46,195 nucleotides of DNA from an uncultured Roseburia sp. (lineage in GTDB: Bacteria > Bacillota > Clostridia > Lachnospirales > Lachnospiraceae), in the NCBI GenBank assembly GCA_947649645.1, contig CANSSP010000024.1:1-46195 (forward strand), read 5' to 3'. Made by a program: the position numbers and the translations under genes. Positions within the stretch are counted from its first letter, which is position 1. The number at the start of each line of letters is the position of its first letter. Below, one piece after another: positions 1 through 7,273 of this stretch. The notes below the pieces were generated by a model that was given only the letters and a program-made list of their open reading frames with translations, was not told where the DNA came from and searched no databases.

Positions 1-28
1 TTTTATCACATCTCTGTCTCTCTGTCAA
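1..28 (-). promoter_or_regulatory. Leftward promoter cut by window edge (P1)
   Basis: TTGACA on the minus strand (23-28). With a 17-nt spacer the -10 would start as TAAAA at 5-1, its last base lying outside the window. It completes a tandem series with the promoters at 89-117 and 236-264. Confidence 0.45.
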
Positions 29-88
29 CAACTTTTTTTATTTCTTTTTGCTTGTTTTTACTGCTTCATTTAGCGAAACAGCTTATTC

Positions 89-117
89 ATATTATCACAA
101 GCAGTGCTGTCTGTCAA
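89..117 (-). promoter_or_regulatory. Leftward sigma-A promoter (P2 of a tandem set)
   Basis: On the minus strand, TTGACA (112-117), a 17-nt spacer ending in TGTGA, and TAATAT (89-94). A perfect -35 with a near-consensus -10 makes this one of the strongest promoters in the window. Confidence 0.75.
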
Positions 118-235
118 CATCTTTTTTTACTTTTTTGTTGACACCGGCTTTATCTGTTTCCCAGATAAAGATATACCGGACGCTGAAATACGGCGGCTCA
201 GATTCCTTTTTGCCACTCACGCGGTCAGCTTGTAT

Positions 236-264
236 ATACTATCATCTATATTCTGGAATGTCAA
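236..264 (-). promoter_or_regulatory. Leftward sigma-A promoter (P3 of a tandem set)
   Basis: On the minus strand, TTGACA (259-264) and TAGTAT (236-241) are separated by exactly 17 nt. The -35 is a perfect consensus and the -10 matches 5 of 6. It reads toward the left edge. Confidence 0.7.
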
Positions 265-387
265 CCTGTTTTTAACACATTCGAAAAAGAAAGTTTTCTG
301 TCGAAAATTGTACCAATTGCAAATACAATTTCATCCTGCCGCAAAATACCGGCAGTCTCCGGAAACAACGATTCTTCCACGGGAATC

Positions 388-1794
388 TTAACTGTGCATC
401 ATATAATTCATGGCATCTTTCACCGTTCTGACCCCAACCAGTTTTATTCCTTTTATCCCCGTCAGTGCATCCCGTGTGGACGAAAGGCATACCTCGGGCA
501 GCAGACATGTCTCAAAACCCAGTTTTCCGGCCTCCAGCACCCGCTGCTGCGCCATACTTACGGCTCGCACTTCACCGCTCAGTCCCACTTCGCCAAAACA
601 GATTGTCTTTTCATCGACGGGACGATCTTTATAGCTTGAAATGACTGCCAGAACAATCCCCAGATCAACGGCGGGCTCATTCATCCGGATACCTCCCGCT
701 ATATTGACATACGCATCACAGCTTCCAAGCGACAGCCCGAGACGTTTTTCCAGCACTGCCATCAGAAGGTTTACCCTGTTAAAATCGGTTCCTGCCGCAG
801 TACGTCTGGGTATTCCGAAATTGCTGTGGCAGACCAGTGCCTGTACCTCAACAAGAATCGGACGGCTTCCCTCCATAGAACAGGCGACGACAGAACCGGA
901 CGCTCCCTCCGGTTTTCCGCTCAGCATATACTCAGACGGGTTTTCCACCTCGGCAAGCCCCTCCTGCCGCATCTCAAACACACCGATCTCATTCGTTGAG
1001 CCAAAACGGTTTTTTACGGCGCGCAGAATACGATAGGCGGCATGCCGGTCGCCCTCAAAGTACAAAACCGTATCTACCATATGTTCCAGCACTCTCGGAC
1101 CAGCCACAACTCCTTCTTTCGTCACATGACCGACGATAAAGACAGAAATTCCCATTCCTTTTGCTATCTGCATCAGAACTCCCGTGGACTCTCTTACCTG
1201 CGACACACTCCCCGGTGCGGAGGATATTTCCTCACTGTGCATCGTCTGTATGGAATCGATAATTACAACCTCGGGCTTTTCACGCTCTATCACATTTTTT
1301 ATCACATGCAGATTCGTCTCGCAGAGGAGATGTAACGTATCTTGAAACGTCCCGATCCGCTGCGCTCTTATCCTGATCTGCTGCAGAGATTCTTCCCCCG
1401 ATATATAAAGCACATGTACCGCCTGCTCCGACAGACTGCGGCAGACCTGAAGCAGGATCGTCGATTTTCCGATTCCCGGATCTCCTCCCACCAGAACCAG
1501 CGAACCTTTTACAATTCCTCCGCCAAGCACACGGTCCAGTTCCTTCATCTGTGTGGACAGCCGTTTCTCTTTTGTCATCGTTACTTCAGAGAGCGGAACA
1601 GCCCGCACCGCCTCTTTATCCACACGCCCTGTCTTACTCACACTTTTTTTATCTGCCAGTTCCTCTGCAAATGAATTCCATTCATGACAGCCTGGGCACT
1701 GCCCCATCCATTTTGACGTCTCGTATCCGCAATTCTGGCAGAAAAATACCAATGTCTTTCCTTTTGCCATTTTAAGCTGACTCATCCTCTCCAT
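388..1794 (-). CDS. radA: DNA repair protein RadA (Sms)
   Basis: RadA is a RecA-like ATPase and DnaB-type helicase that processes branched recombination intermediates in the cytoplasm. The 468 residues show the family layout in order: an N-terminal C4 zinc finger (CQNC near 19-22, CPGC near 33-36), a Walker A motif GDPGIGKST at about 104-112, the RadA signature KNRFGST about 150 residues later, and a C-terminal Lon-protease-like domain. The start is uncertain. ATG at 1794 is the longest option but has no clear Shine-Dalgarno; most family members begin at the MAKGKT methionine (1770), and GGAGAGG sits directly in front of the ATG at 1785. It lies downstream of clpC and a small gene, the usual Firmicute clpC-radA neighbourhood, although a hairpin at 1822-1857 suggests its own transcription. 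Confidence 0.96.
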   Translation of the reverse strand: MERMSQLKMAKGKTLVFFCQNCGYETSKWMGQCPGCHEWNSFAEELADKKSVSKTGRVDKEAVRAVPLSEVTMTKEKRLSTQMKELDRVLGGGIVKGSLVLVGGDPGIGKSTILLQVCRSLSEQAVHVLYISGEESLQQIRIRAQRIGTFQDTLHLLCETNLHVIKNVIEREKPEVVIIDSIQTMHSEEISSAPGSVSQVRESTGVLMQIAKGMGISVFIVGHVTKEGVVAGPRVLEHMVDTVLYFEGDRHAAYRILRAVKNRFGSTNEIGVFEMRQEGLAEVENPSEYMLSGKPEGASGSVVACSMEGSRPILVEVQALVCHSNFGIPRRTAAGTDFNRVNLLMAVLEKRLGLSLGSCDAYVNIAGGIRMNEPAVDLGIVLAVISSYKDRPVDEKTICFGEVGLSGEVRAVSMAQQRVLEAGKLGFETCLLPEVCLSSTRDALTGIKGIKLVGVRTVKDAMNYMMHS

Positions 1795-1821
1795 ATCATT
1801 TTGGGATAATAACCCCGATTC

Positions 1822-1857
1822 AGAAGAAGACCCGTCCGGCCGGACGGGTCTTCTTTT
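1822..1857. terminator. Perfect palindromic hairpin, probable bidirectional terminator
   Basis: A 28-nt perfect inverted repeat (1826-1853) extends outward through A/T pairs. The plus strand continues into a T run and the minus strand into TCTTCTTCTG. It lies between the stop of the small gene at 1869 and the start of radA, so it most likely ends the small transcript. Confidence 0.7.
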
Positions 1858-1868
1858 TTATACTCTGC

Positions 1869-2279
1869 TCAGCACTTCTGTATACTGACTTCCACCGGAT
1901 CTCCTCCCAGCTCCACGCTGATGGAAAGCTTTCCTCCCAGACGGGTCTTCATCTTTCCGACTGTCGCCCTGTCAATTGAGATCTCATATTCCGCCGCGTC
2001 TTCAAGTCCCACGGTCAGCTGGGCATCCTCCGGCCCTTCCACCATAAACGTGACGCCGCCTTCCCCGGCAGCAAGTCCGGTCACCGAAGTTCCCGGAACG
2101 GATTCGTACACAAACATTCCGTTTCGCTCCAGCTTGGTAATCTCCTGGCAGGTCTTTACCTTATACATCGCTCCCCGATGTTCAAAATTGTCAAGTTTTG
2201 CCTTGGTGTCTCGCGTATAATCCCCAAAACTGATTGTCCCGTCTGCCTCTGAACGAATTAACTCACTAATAACACCCAT
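1869..2279 (-). CDS. Small conserved Lachnospiraceae protein (endosialidase-like by annotation habit)
   Basis: A 136-residue acidic protein with no signal peptide and no membrane helix. Its body (LIRSEADG, FGDYTRDTKAK, KLERNGMFVYESVPG) resembles short proteins I recall being labelled endosialidase in Lachnospiraceae genomes. That label seems poorly founded, because the protein is far too small for a sialidase and shows no catalytic motif. The C-terminal half alternates short beta-like segments. I chose ATG at 2279 because AGGAGG sits 7 nt upstream; the longer frame to 2333 has no ribosome binding site. It lies between clpC and radA with its own promoter candidate at 2350-2378. Its function is unknown; a small beta-rich binding protein is only a guess. 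Confidence 0.85.
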   Translation of the reverse strand: MGVISELIRSEADGTISFGDYTRDTKAKLDNFEHRGAMYKVKTCQEITKLERNGMFVYESVPGTSVTGLAAGEGGVTFMVEGPEDAQLTVGLEDAAEYEISIDRATVGKMKTRLGGKLSISVELGGDPVEVSIQKC

Positions 2280-2349
2280 TTTATCCTCCTGTGATACTAC
2301 CGGCATCGTCTTGTCTATCCCTTTGCCTGTCATAAATTTTGATGCTTAT

Positions 2350-2378
2350 ATTATATAATAAGTGCCTTTTTATTTCCA
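2350..2378 (-). promoter_or_regulatory. Promoter of the small gene between clpC and radA
   Basis: On the minus strand, TGGAAA (2373-2378), a 17-nt spacer, and a perfect TATAAT (2350-2355). It lies about 70 bp ahead of the start at 2279. Confidence 0.55.
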
Positions 2379-2451
2379 GTGCTTTCCCTCACATTTCATT
2401 CTTTTTTTATAACAGTCCGGCCATCCGGCTCCGGCACAGTTCGTGCGTTTT

Positions 2452-4941
2452 TCACGCTTCATCTGTTCCGCCCTCCTGGACATCGGGCGCCTTTCTGGCC
2501 TCAAATACCACCGTGTTTTTTCTTATCGTCACAGTGACATTCATCCCCTTTTTGACGTTGCCGCTTATTATTTCCTCAGCCAGACGATCCTCGATTTCAT
2601 TCTGAATCTTACGGCGGAGCGGACGTGCACCATATCTGGGTTCATATGCATTTTCGACAATATAAGCTTTTACGCTCTCGCGGACTTTCACCGTAAGTCC
2701 GAGCTGCTGCCTGCACCGCTGCGACAATTCGGCTGTCATCAGTCCCACAATCTGCTTCATATCCGTTTTGTTCAGAGCGCGGAACACAATCGTCTCATCA
2801 ATACGGTTTAAAAATTCCGGCTTAAAGATGCGGCGTACCTCCTCCATAACGCTGGCTTTCATGCGCTCATAATCCTGTTTCTCGTCGCTTCCCGACGCAA
2901 ACCCCAGTCTTTTCGGCTCAACAATCGCCTGCGCGCCGGCATTGGAAGTCATAATAATAATCGTATTTTTAAAATCCACCTTACGTCCCTGCGAATCCGT
3001 AATATGACCGTCGTCGAGCACCTGGAGCAAAATATTAAAAACGTCGGGATGTGCTTTTTCTATTTCATCAAACAAAACGACAGAATATGGATTTCTGCGC
3101 ACTTTCTCGGAGAGCTGGCCACCCTCCTCATGCCCGACATATCCGGGCGGAGAACCAATCATTCTGGAAACGCTGTGCTTTTCCATGTATTCGGACATAT
3201 CGACACGTATCATCGCCTGTTCGTTCCCGAAGACAGCTTCCGCAAGTGCTTTTGAAATCTCTGTCTTTCCGACGCCGGTCGGCCCCAAAAACAGAAAAGA
3301 ACCGGTCGGACGCCTTGGATCTTTTAACCCGACGCGCCCTCTCCTGACGGCCTTCGCCACCGCCGTCACCGCGTCTTCCTGCCCGACTACACGCCGATGC
3401 AGCGTTGACTCCAATTTTTTCAGGCGAAGGGATTCTCCCTCTGTCAGCTTTTTGACGGGAATTTTTGTCCAGCCGGAGACGACATCTGCAATTTCATCTT
3501 CGCCCACAGTCAGATTCTTTCTGCGAAGCTCCTTCTGTGTCTTCGCCGTCAGTCTGCCAAGTGTCTCCTCAAGCTCTTCTTTTTCCGTCTTTGCCGTTCT
3601 GGCCGCCTCAAGATCAGACTCCATAAGCGCCGCCTCAAGTTCTTCTTCCTTTTGCAGAATCTTCTGCCGCATCGCGGATATCTCCCTGGGGCGTACTCCG
3701 GCACCCAGCCGCACCCTTGCGGCTGCCTCGTCCATCAGGTCAATCGCTTTGTCCGGCAGAAACCGGTCGTTGATATAGCGGGCTGAAAGGTGTACGGCCG
3801 CTGCAAGCGCCTCGTCCGTAATCTTTACCTTGTGATGCTGCTCATACTGGCTGCGCAGCCCTGCAAGAATCTGCTCCGCCTCTTCCTCGGTCGGCTCCTC
3901 CACCATCACTGGCTGAAAACGCCGTTCCAGCGCCGCATCTTTCTCAATATGTCTGCGATATTCCTCAATCGTAGTCGCACCGATAACCTGAACTTCTCCT
4001 CTTGCGAGCGCCGGCTTTAAAATATTGGATGCGTCGATCGCTCCCTCCGCTCCACCGGCGCCGATCAATGTGTGAAGCTCATCGACAAACAGAAGGATGT
4101 TTCCGGCTTTCTTCACCTCAGCGATCACCTTTTTGATTCGTTCCTCAAATTCTCCCCGGTATTTTGATCCCGCGACAATACCCGATAAATCCAGTGATAC
4201 CACACGTTTTCCGAGAACGGTATCCGGCACCATGCCGGATATGATGTGTTCTGCTATCCCCTCTACGATCGCAGTCTTTCCAACTCCCGGCTCCCCGATC
4301 AGGCAGGGGTTATTTTTACTTCTGCGGCTCAGAATCTGGATGACACGGCTTATTTCTTCTTCCCTGCCCACAACCGGATCCAGATTTCCCTCGCGGGCAA
4401 GCTGCGTCAGATCACGCGAATACTGATTCAGCACCGGCGTCCCGTCTCCGCTCTTCTTCCTCCCAGGCTTTCCGTTCGCAAAATCCTCTTTGTACAGATT
4501 GGCATCCTCCCCCATCGCTATCAATGTATCGACATACATTTTCTGGACATTGACGGATAAGGTATTCAGCAGCCTGGACGCCACACACTCCGTTTCTTTT
4601 ATCATGGCGAGCAGAAGATGCTCCGTCCCGATCTTCTCGGAACGGAAACGGGAAGCTTCCTTTGCCGCGCCTTCGAGGACGCGGAACGCCCTCGGAGAAT
4701 ACCCCTCCTCTTCCAGAGTGCCGACAAGCGCGGCCGGCGCGATCAGTTCCTGGATCAGCTCCAATACTTTCTCATAGGCCACGCCGCTGTCCCCTAAAAC
4801 CTGGGCCGCCACCCCTGTCTCTTCTTTCAGAAGGCCCAGCAGAAGATGCTCCGTTCCGATATAATTATGATGCAGTGACCGGGACATCCTTCCTGCAATC
4901 TCAATCGCCCTCTTTGCCTTTGCCGTATATGGTGTCTGCAT
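2452..4941 (-). CDS. clpC: ATP-dependent Clp protease ATPase subunit ClpC
   Basis: ClpC is the AAA+ unfoldase that feeds substrates to the ClpP peptidase in Gram-positive cells. The 829 residues carry the expected order: two N-terminal Clp repeats (beginning YTAKAKRAIEIA, with GTEHLLLGLL and GTEHLLLAMI), a first AAA+ module with GEPGVGKTA and a DELHTLIGAG segment, a middle coiled coil with a UVR-like stretch (KEEELEAALMESDLEAA), and a second module with GPTGVGKTE, VLFDEIEKAH and the IIIMTSNAG sensor. The start at 4941 has AGGAGG 5 nt upstream. It follows the cohesin-like gene by 26 bp, so it is probably in the same transcript. The usual ctsR-mcsA-mcsB genes are not adjacent. No CIRCE or CtsR-type heptad operator was recognised in the short gap. 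Confidence 0.97.
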   Translation of the reverse strand: MQTPYTAKAKRAIEIAGRMSRSLHHNYIGTEHLLLGLLKEETGVAAQVLGDSGVAYEKVLELIQELIAPAALVGTLEEEGYSPRAFRVLEGAAKEASRFRSEKIGTEHLLLAMIKETECVASRLLNTLSVNVQKMYVDTLIAMGEDANLYKEDFANGKPGRKKSGDGTPVLNQYSRDLTQLAREGNLDPVVGREEEISRVIQILSRRSKNNPCLIGEPGVGKTAIVEGIAEHIISGMVPDTVLGKRVVSLDLSGIVAGSKYRGEFEERIKKVIAEVKKAGNILLFVDELHTLIGAGGAEGAIDASNILKPALARGEVQVIGATTIEEYRRHIEKDAALERRFQPVMVEEPTEEEAEQILAGLRSQYEQHHKVKITDEALAAAVHLSARYINDRFLPDKAIDLMDEAAARVRLGAGVRPREISAMRQKILQKEEELEAALMESDLEAARTAKTEKEELEETLGRLTAKTQKELRRKNLTVGEDEIADVVSGWTKIPVKKLTEGESLRLKKLESTLHRRVVGQEDAVTAVAKAVRRGRVGLKDPRRPTGSFLFLGPTGVGKTEISKALAEAVFGNEQAMIRVDMSEYMEKHSVSRMIGSPPGYVGHEEGGQLSEKVRRNPYSVVLFDEIEKAHPDVFNILLQVLDDGHITDSQGRKVDFKNTIIIMTSNAGAQAIVEPKRLGFASGSDEKQDYERMKASVMEEVRRIFKPEFLNRIDETIVFRALNKTDMKQIVGLMTAELSQRCRQQLGLTVKVRESVKAYIVENAYEPRYGARPLRRKIQNEIEDRLAEEIISGNVKKGMNVTVTIRKNTVVFEARKAPDVQEGGTDEA

Positions 4942-4967
4942 AGTTTCCTCCTACATCAGCGGATTTA

Positions 4968-7262
4968 TTACAAGTCATTCAGATCCACTATTTCCACTTC
5001 ACTCTGCATTTGAGGCTGCTTCTCCGTCAGCGTTCCCGACGGCTTTCTCACCACCGCCTGTCTCCTTGCCGGACGCTGTTCCACAGCCATTTTCTCTTCC
5101 GCCGCATATCTTCCCGATGCCGTCCTCTCTTGCGCAACCGGATTTCTTTTCACTGGCTGCCTGTCCTCCGCCTGCGGACGCCGCTCTGTCACGGGACGCC
5201 TTGCGGCAGCTCTTTGCGCATCTGCCGTCAGGCTCCCTGCCGGTACGGTTCTCTCCTGCATGGACGGATTTCTTCTCACTGGCTGCCTGTCCTCCGCCTG
5301 CGGGCGTCGTTCCTCCACAGGACGTCTTACGGAAGTCTTCTGTGTCTCTGCCGCCACGTGCATTTCCGATGCCGGCCTTTCTTTCTTAACCGGATTTCTC
5401 CTCACTGGCTGAAGTTCGTCTTCCTCCGGGCGTCGTTTCGCCGGAGACGCTTTCCCTGCAGATGGTCTTTCCACCGGAACAGGCCGCTCTTCTTCCAGTT
5501 CGTCCTCTTCTTCCAGTTCGTCTTCCCTGTCTTCCAAAAAGAAGCTTCGCATTCCCCGCTTCTCCTGCTTTGACCGGGAAACGCTCCCGCGGTCATGGTA
5601 CACTTCCTCTTCCTCTGCGTCTTCTGCAAAATCATCTTCGTATTCCGGCTCCTCGTCATCTCCGTATCTTCTCCGATGGATCAGCAGATTGATAATGACA
5701 ATCAGAAGCACCGCCGCCACAAAGACCAGTATGGCGATCACATTGCGCGTGGAAGCTTTTTCTTTTTTATACTGATCAGACAATTCGTTGTATTTCTGCT
5801 GCAGATACTCCATCTCTTCATTTTCCCCGGAAGCCTCTTCTTCTTTTACTTCTTCCTGCGCAGACAGGCCGGTAAACCGCTGATACGTTCCGTCCACGGA
5901 ATCATATCGATAATAGCTGCCAAAACCGTCCTGATTGAGTGCAAGGAAAATATAAAATTCTGCATTTTCCTGATAAGCCTGTATCGTCCCCTCTCCGGGC
6001 ACCGCCACCGTCGCCGCCTGATATGCAGCCTGCATCGCCTCATCCGCCGTCAGAGGAATGGAAAAGACAAACTTTTCCACGCCTCCGAATTTAACATAAG
6101 GATAAAAAGTGTCGTTTGTCCCGTCATAAAGAAAAAATTTTCCTTTCGCCTCCTCACCGGTGTCCGGTACTAAAAAAAGCATTGAGAGAGCAGTGCCCTT
6201 GCCGTAACTCACACCTTTGTACCCGGCTCCGTGGTACGTTACCTCCGCTTCCGCAAAATCAGCCGGAATCTCTTCCGTTCCAAAATCCTGTGAAATATGG
6301 TATGTCACTCCGTCGATAACCACCGCCCCGTCTGTCTGCGCTCCCTCGTCTGCAGGCTTTTCTTCCTCAATCGGCACCTCCGGTTCCGGGTCGGGCAGCT
6401 CATTTTCCGCCGGGGTCTCCGCAGCCCCCGCCGCCTGTCTCGTCACACGGATCGTATATGTTGCCGTCACCCCGTTTTCAGCCCGCACAACTACGCTGAC
6501 CGTATTCTCCCCCACAGCCAGATTCTTGTTTCCCGTCACCGATTCCACAACTGCCTTTTCATTGACCGGCGTCGCCGTTACGGCCAGATCCGTGACATTG
6601 TTGGGAACACTTGCCGTATATTTTACCGTACTTCCGGTAAACGCAGGTGAAAGCGTCCCGGAGGAGAGGGCCAGCACCTTCAGGGAATTGTCAGCAGACA
6701 GATTTTCAGAAGGCTTCTGTGCGTCGCCTGCCGCGCCGGCTGTGTTCCCGTCCGCCGTCCCTGTGTTTCCCCCGGCAGGCGTCTGATTGCCGTCGGCGGC
6801 ATTGTTATTTCCGCCGGTCGTCCCTGCGGCATTTTTCACGCTAATCGTGGTGCTGCTTCCCGACATGGACTCAAGTTCCTCATTTGTATCAAAAATCACG
6901 CCGTCCGCCGCCGCAAGAGTCACCTTGGAATCTCCTGCCGCCACAGCCTTAAGCGTTACCGTAAAACTGTCCCCGGTTGCCGTAACGCTGCTGCCTCCTC
7001 CTCCATACGTCGCAGAACAGCTCACAAACTTAAAAACCGCCGTGTCATAAGATACTGTCATCACGGCCACCGCCTTCTCCCCGGACGCCCCGGCGGCTCT
7101 CGCCGTCACCGTCACTGTATCCCCGATGTTGACACTGCCGCTCGATACGGCAAGCGACGTCTTCCCTGCCTGGGCCCATACCGTCATTCCTGGCCGCATA
7201 AGCCAGAGGCACAACCCTAAAATGAATGTGATCAGACACTTTTTACTGATTTTTCTCTTCAT
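4968..7262 (-). CDS. Membrane-anchored cohesin-like surface protein with long cytoplasmic tail
   Basis: 764 residues. A signal peptide covers about 1-32 (positively charged MKRKISKK, hydrophobic core, VWAQA). Residues about 34-142 form a cohesin-like beta sandwich (VNIGDTVTVT, MTVSYDTAVFKF). A Gly/Asn/Thr-rich linker follows, then a cadherin-like beta-sandwich domain (about 192-276, LSPAFTGSTVKYTASV to TYTIRVTR), an uncharacterised extracellular domain (about 312-465), a short coiled coil, and one transmembrane helix at about 507-528. The remaining 230 residues are cytoplasmic, very acidic at first, then basic and proline-rich with tandem repeats. The next upstream gene, 11 bp away, ends in a dockerin, so this protein is a plausible wall-side receptor for it. 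It has its own SD (GAGAGG). Cohesin identity is by pattern, not alignment. Confidence 0.85.
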   Translation of the reverse strand: MKRKISKKCLITFILGLCLWLMRPGMTVWAQAGKTSLAVSSGSVNIGDTVTVTARAAGASGEKAVAVMTVSYDTAVFKFVSCSATYGGGGSSVTATGDSFTVTLKAVAAGDSKVTLAAADGVIFDTNEELESMSGSSTTISVKNAAGTTGGNNNAADGNQTPAGGNTGTADGNTAGAAGDAQKPSENLSADNSLKVLALSSGTLSPAFTGSTVKYTASVPNNVTDLAVTATPVNEKAVVESVTGNKNLAVGENTVSVVVRAENGVTATYTIRVTRQAAGAAETPAENELPDPEPEVPIEEEKPADEGAQTDGAVVIDGVTYHISQDFGTEEIPADFAEAEVTYHGAGYKGVSYGKGTALSMLFLVPDTGEEAKGKFFLYDGTNDTFYPYVKFGGVEKFVFSIPLTADEAMQAAYQAATVAVPGEGTIQAYQENAEFYIFLALNQDGFGSYYRYDSVDGTYQRFTGLSAQEEVKEEEASGENEEMEYLQQKYNELSDQYKKEKASTRNVIAILVFVAAVLLIVIINLLIHRRRYGDDEEPEYEDDFAEDAEEEEVYHDRGSVSRSKQEKRGMRSFFLEDREDELEEEDELEEERPVPVERPSAGKASPAKRRPEEDELQPVRRNPVKKERPASEMHVAAETQKTSVRRPVEERRPQAEDRQPVRRNPSMQERTVPAGSLTADAQRAAARRPVTERRPQAEDRQPVKRNPVAQERTASGRYAAEEKMAVEQRPARRQAVVRKPSGTLTEKQPQMQSEVEIVDLNDL
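5079..5438 (-). repeat. Tandem repeats in the cytoplasmic tail
   Basis: Three consecutive repeat units encode residues about 609-728 of the cohesin-like protein. The last two are 42 residues (126 bp) each and nearly identical at DNA level around 5141 and 5267; the first is 36 residues and more diverged. Each unit carries RRP, then QPV(R/K)RNP, then ER. The units are strongly basic and proline-rich, which suggests a disordered binding tail. Confidence 0.8.
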
Positions 7263-7273
7263 GTTTTACCTCT

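Larger units (their letters stand above)
1..387. other. Gene-free promoter region at left edge
   Basis: No convincing gene lies here; the short open frames have no ribosome binding site and no recognisable product. The stretch is AT-rich and holds three leftward TTGACA promoters, listed separately, and a 9-bp hairpin at 148-170. It follows the radA stop codon, and no clear U-tract terminator for radA is visible. A short CTGCCG/CGGCAG stem at 336-355 lacks a T run. Repeated strong promoters without an adjacent gene suggest the leader of a stable-RNA operon beyond the left edge. Confidence 0.6.

Noticed and set aside
5010..5573. Arg/Leu/Ser-rich open frame on the plus strand
   Set aside because: Composition mirrors the repeat-bearing tail of the cohesin-like protein read in reverse; no start signal.
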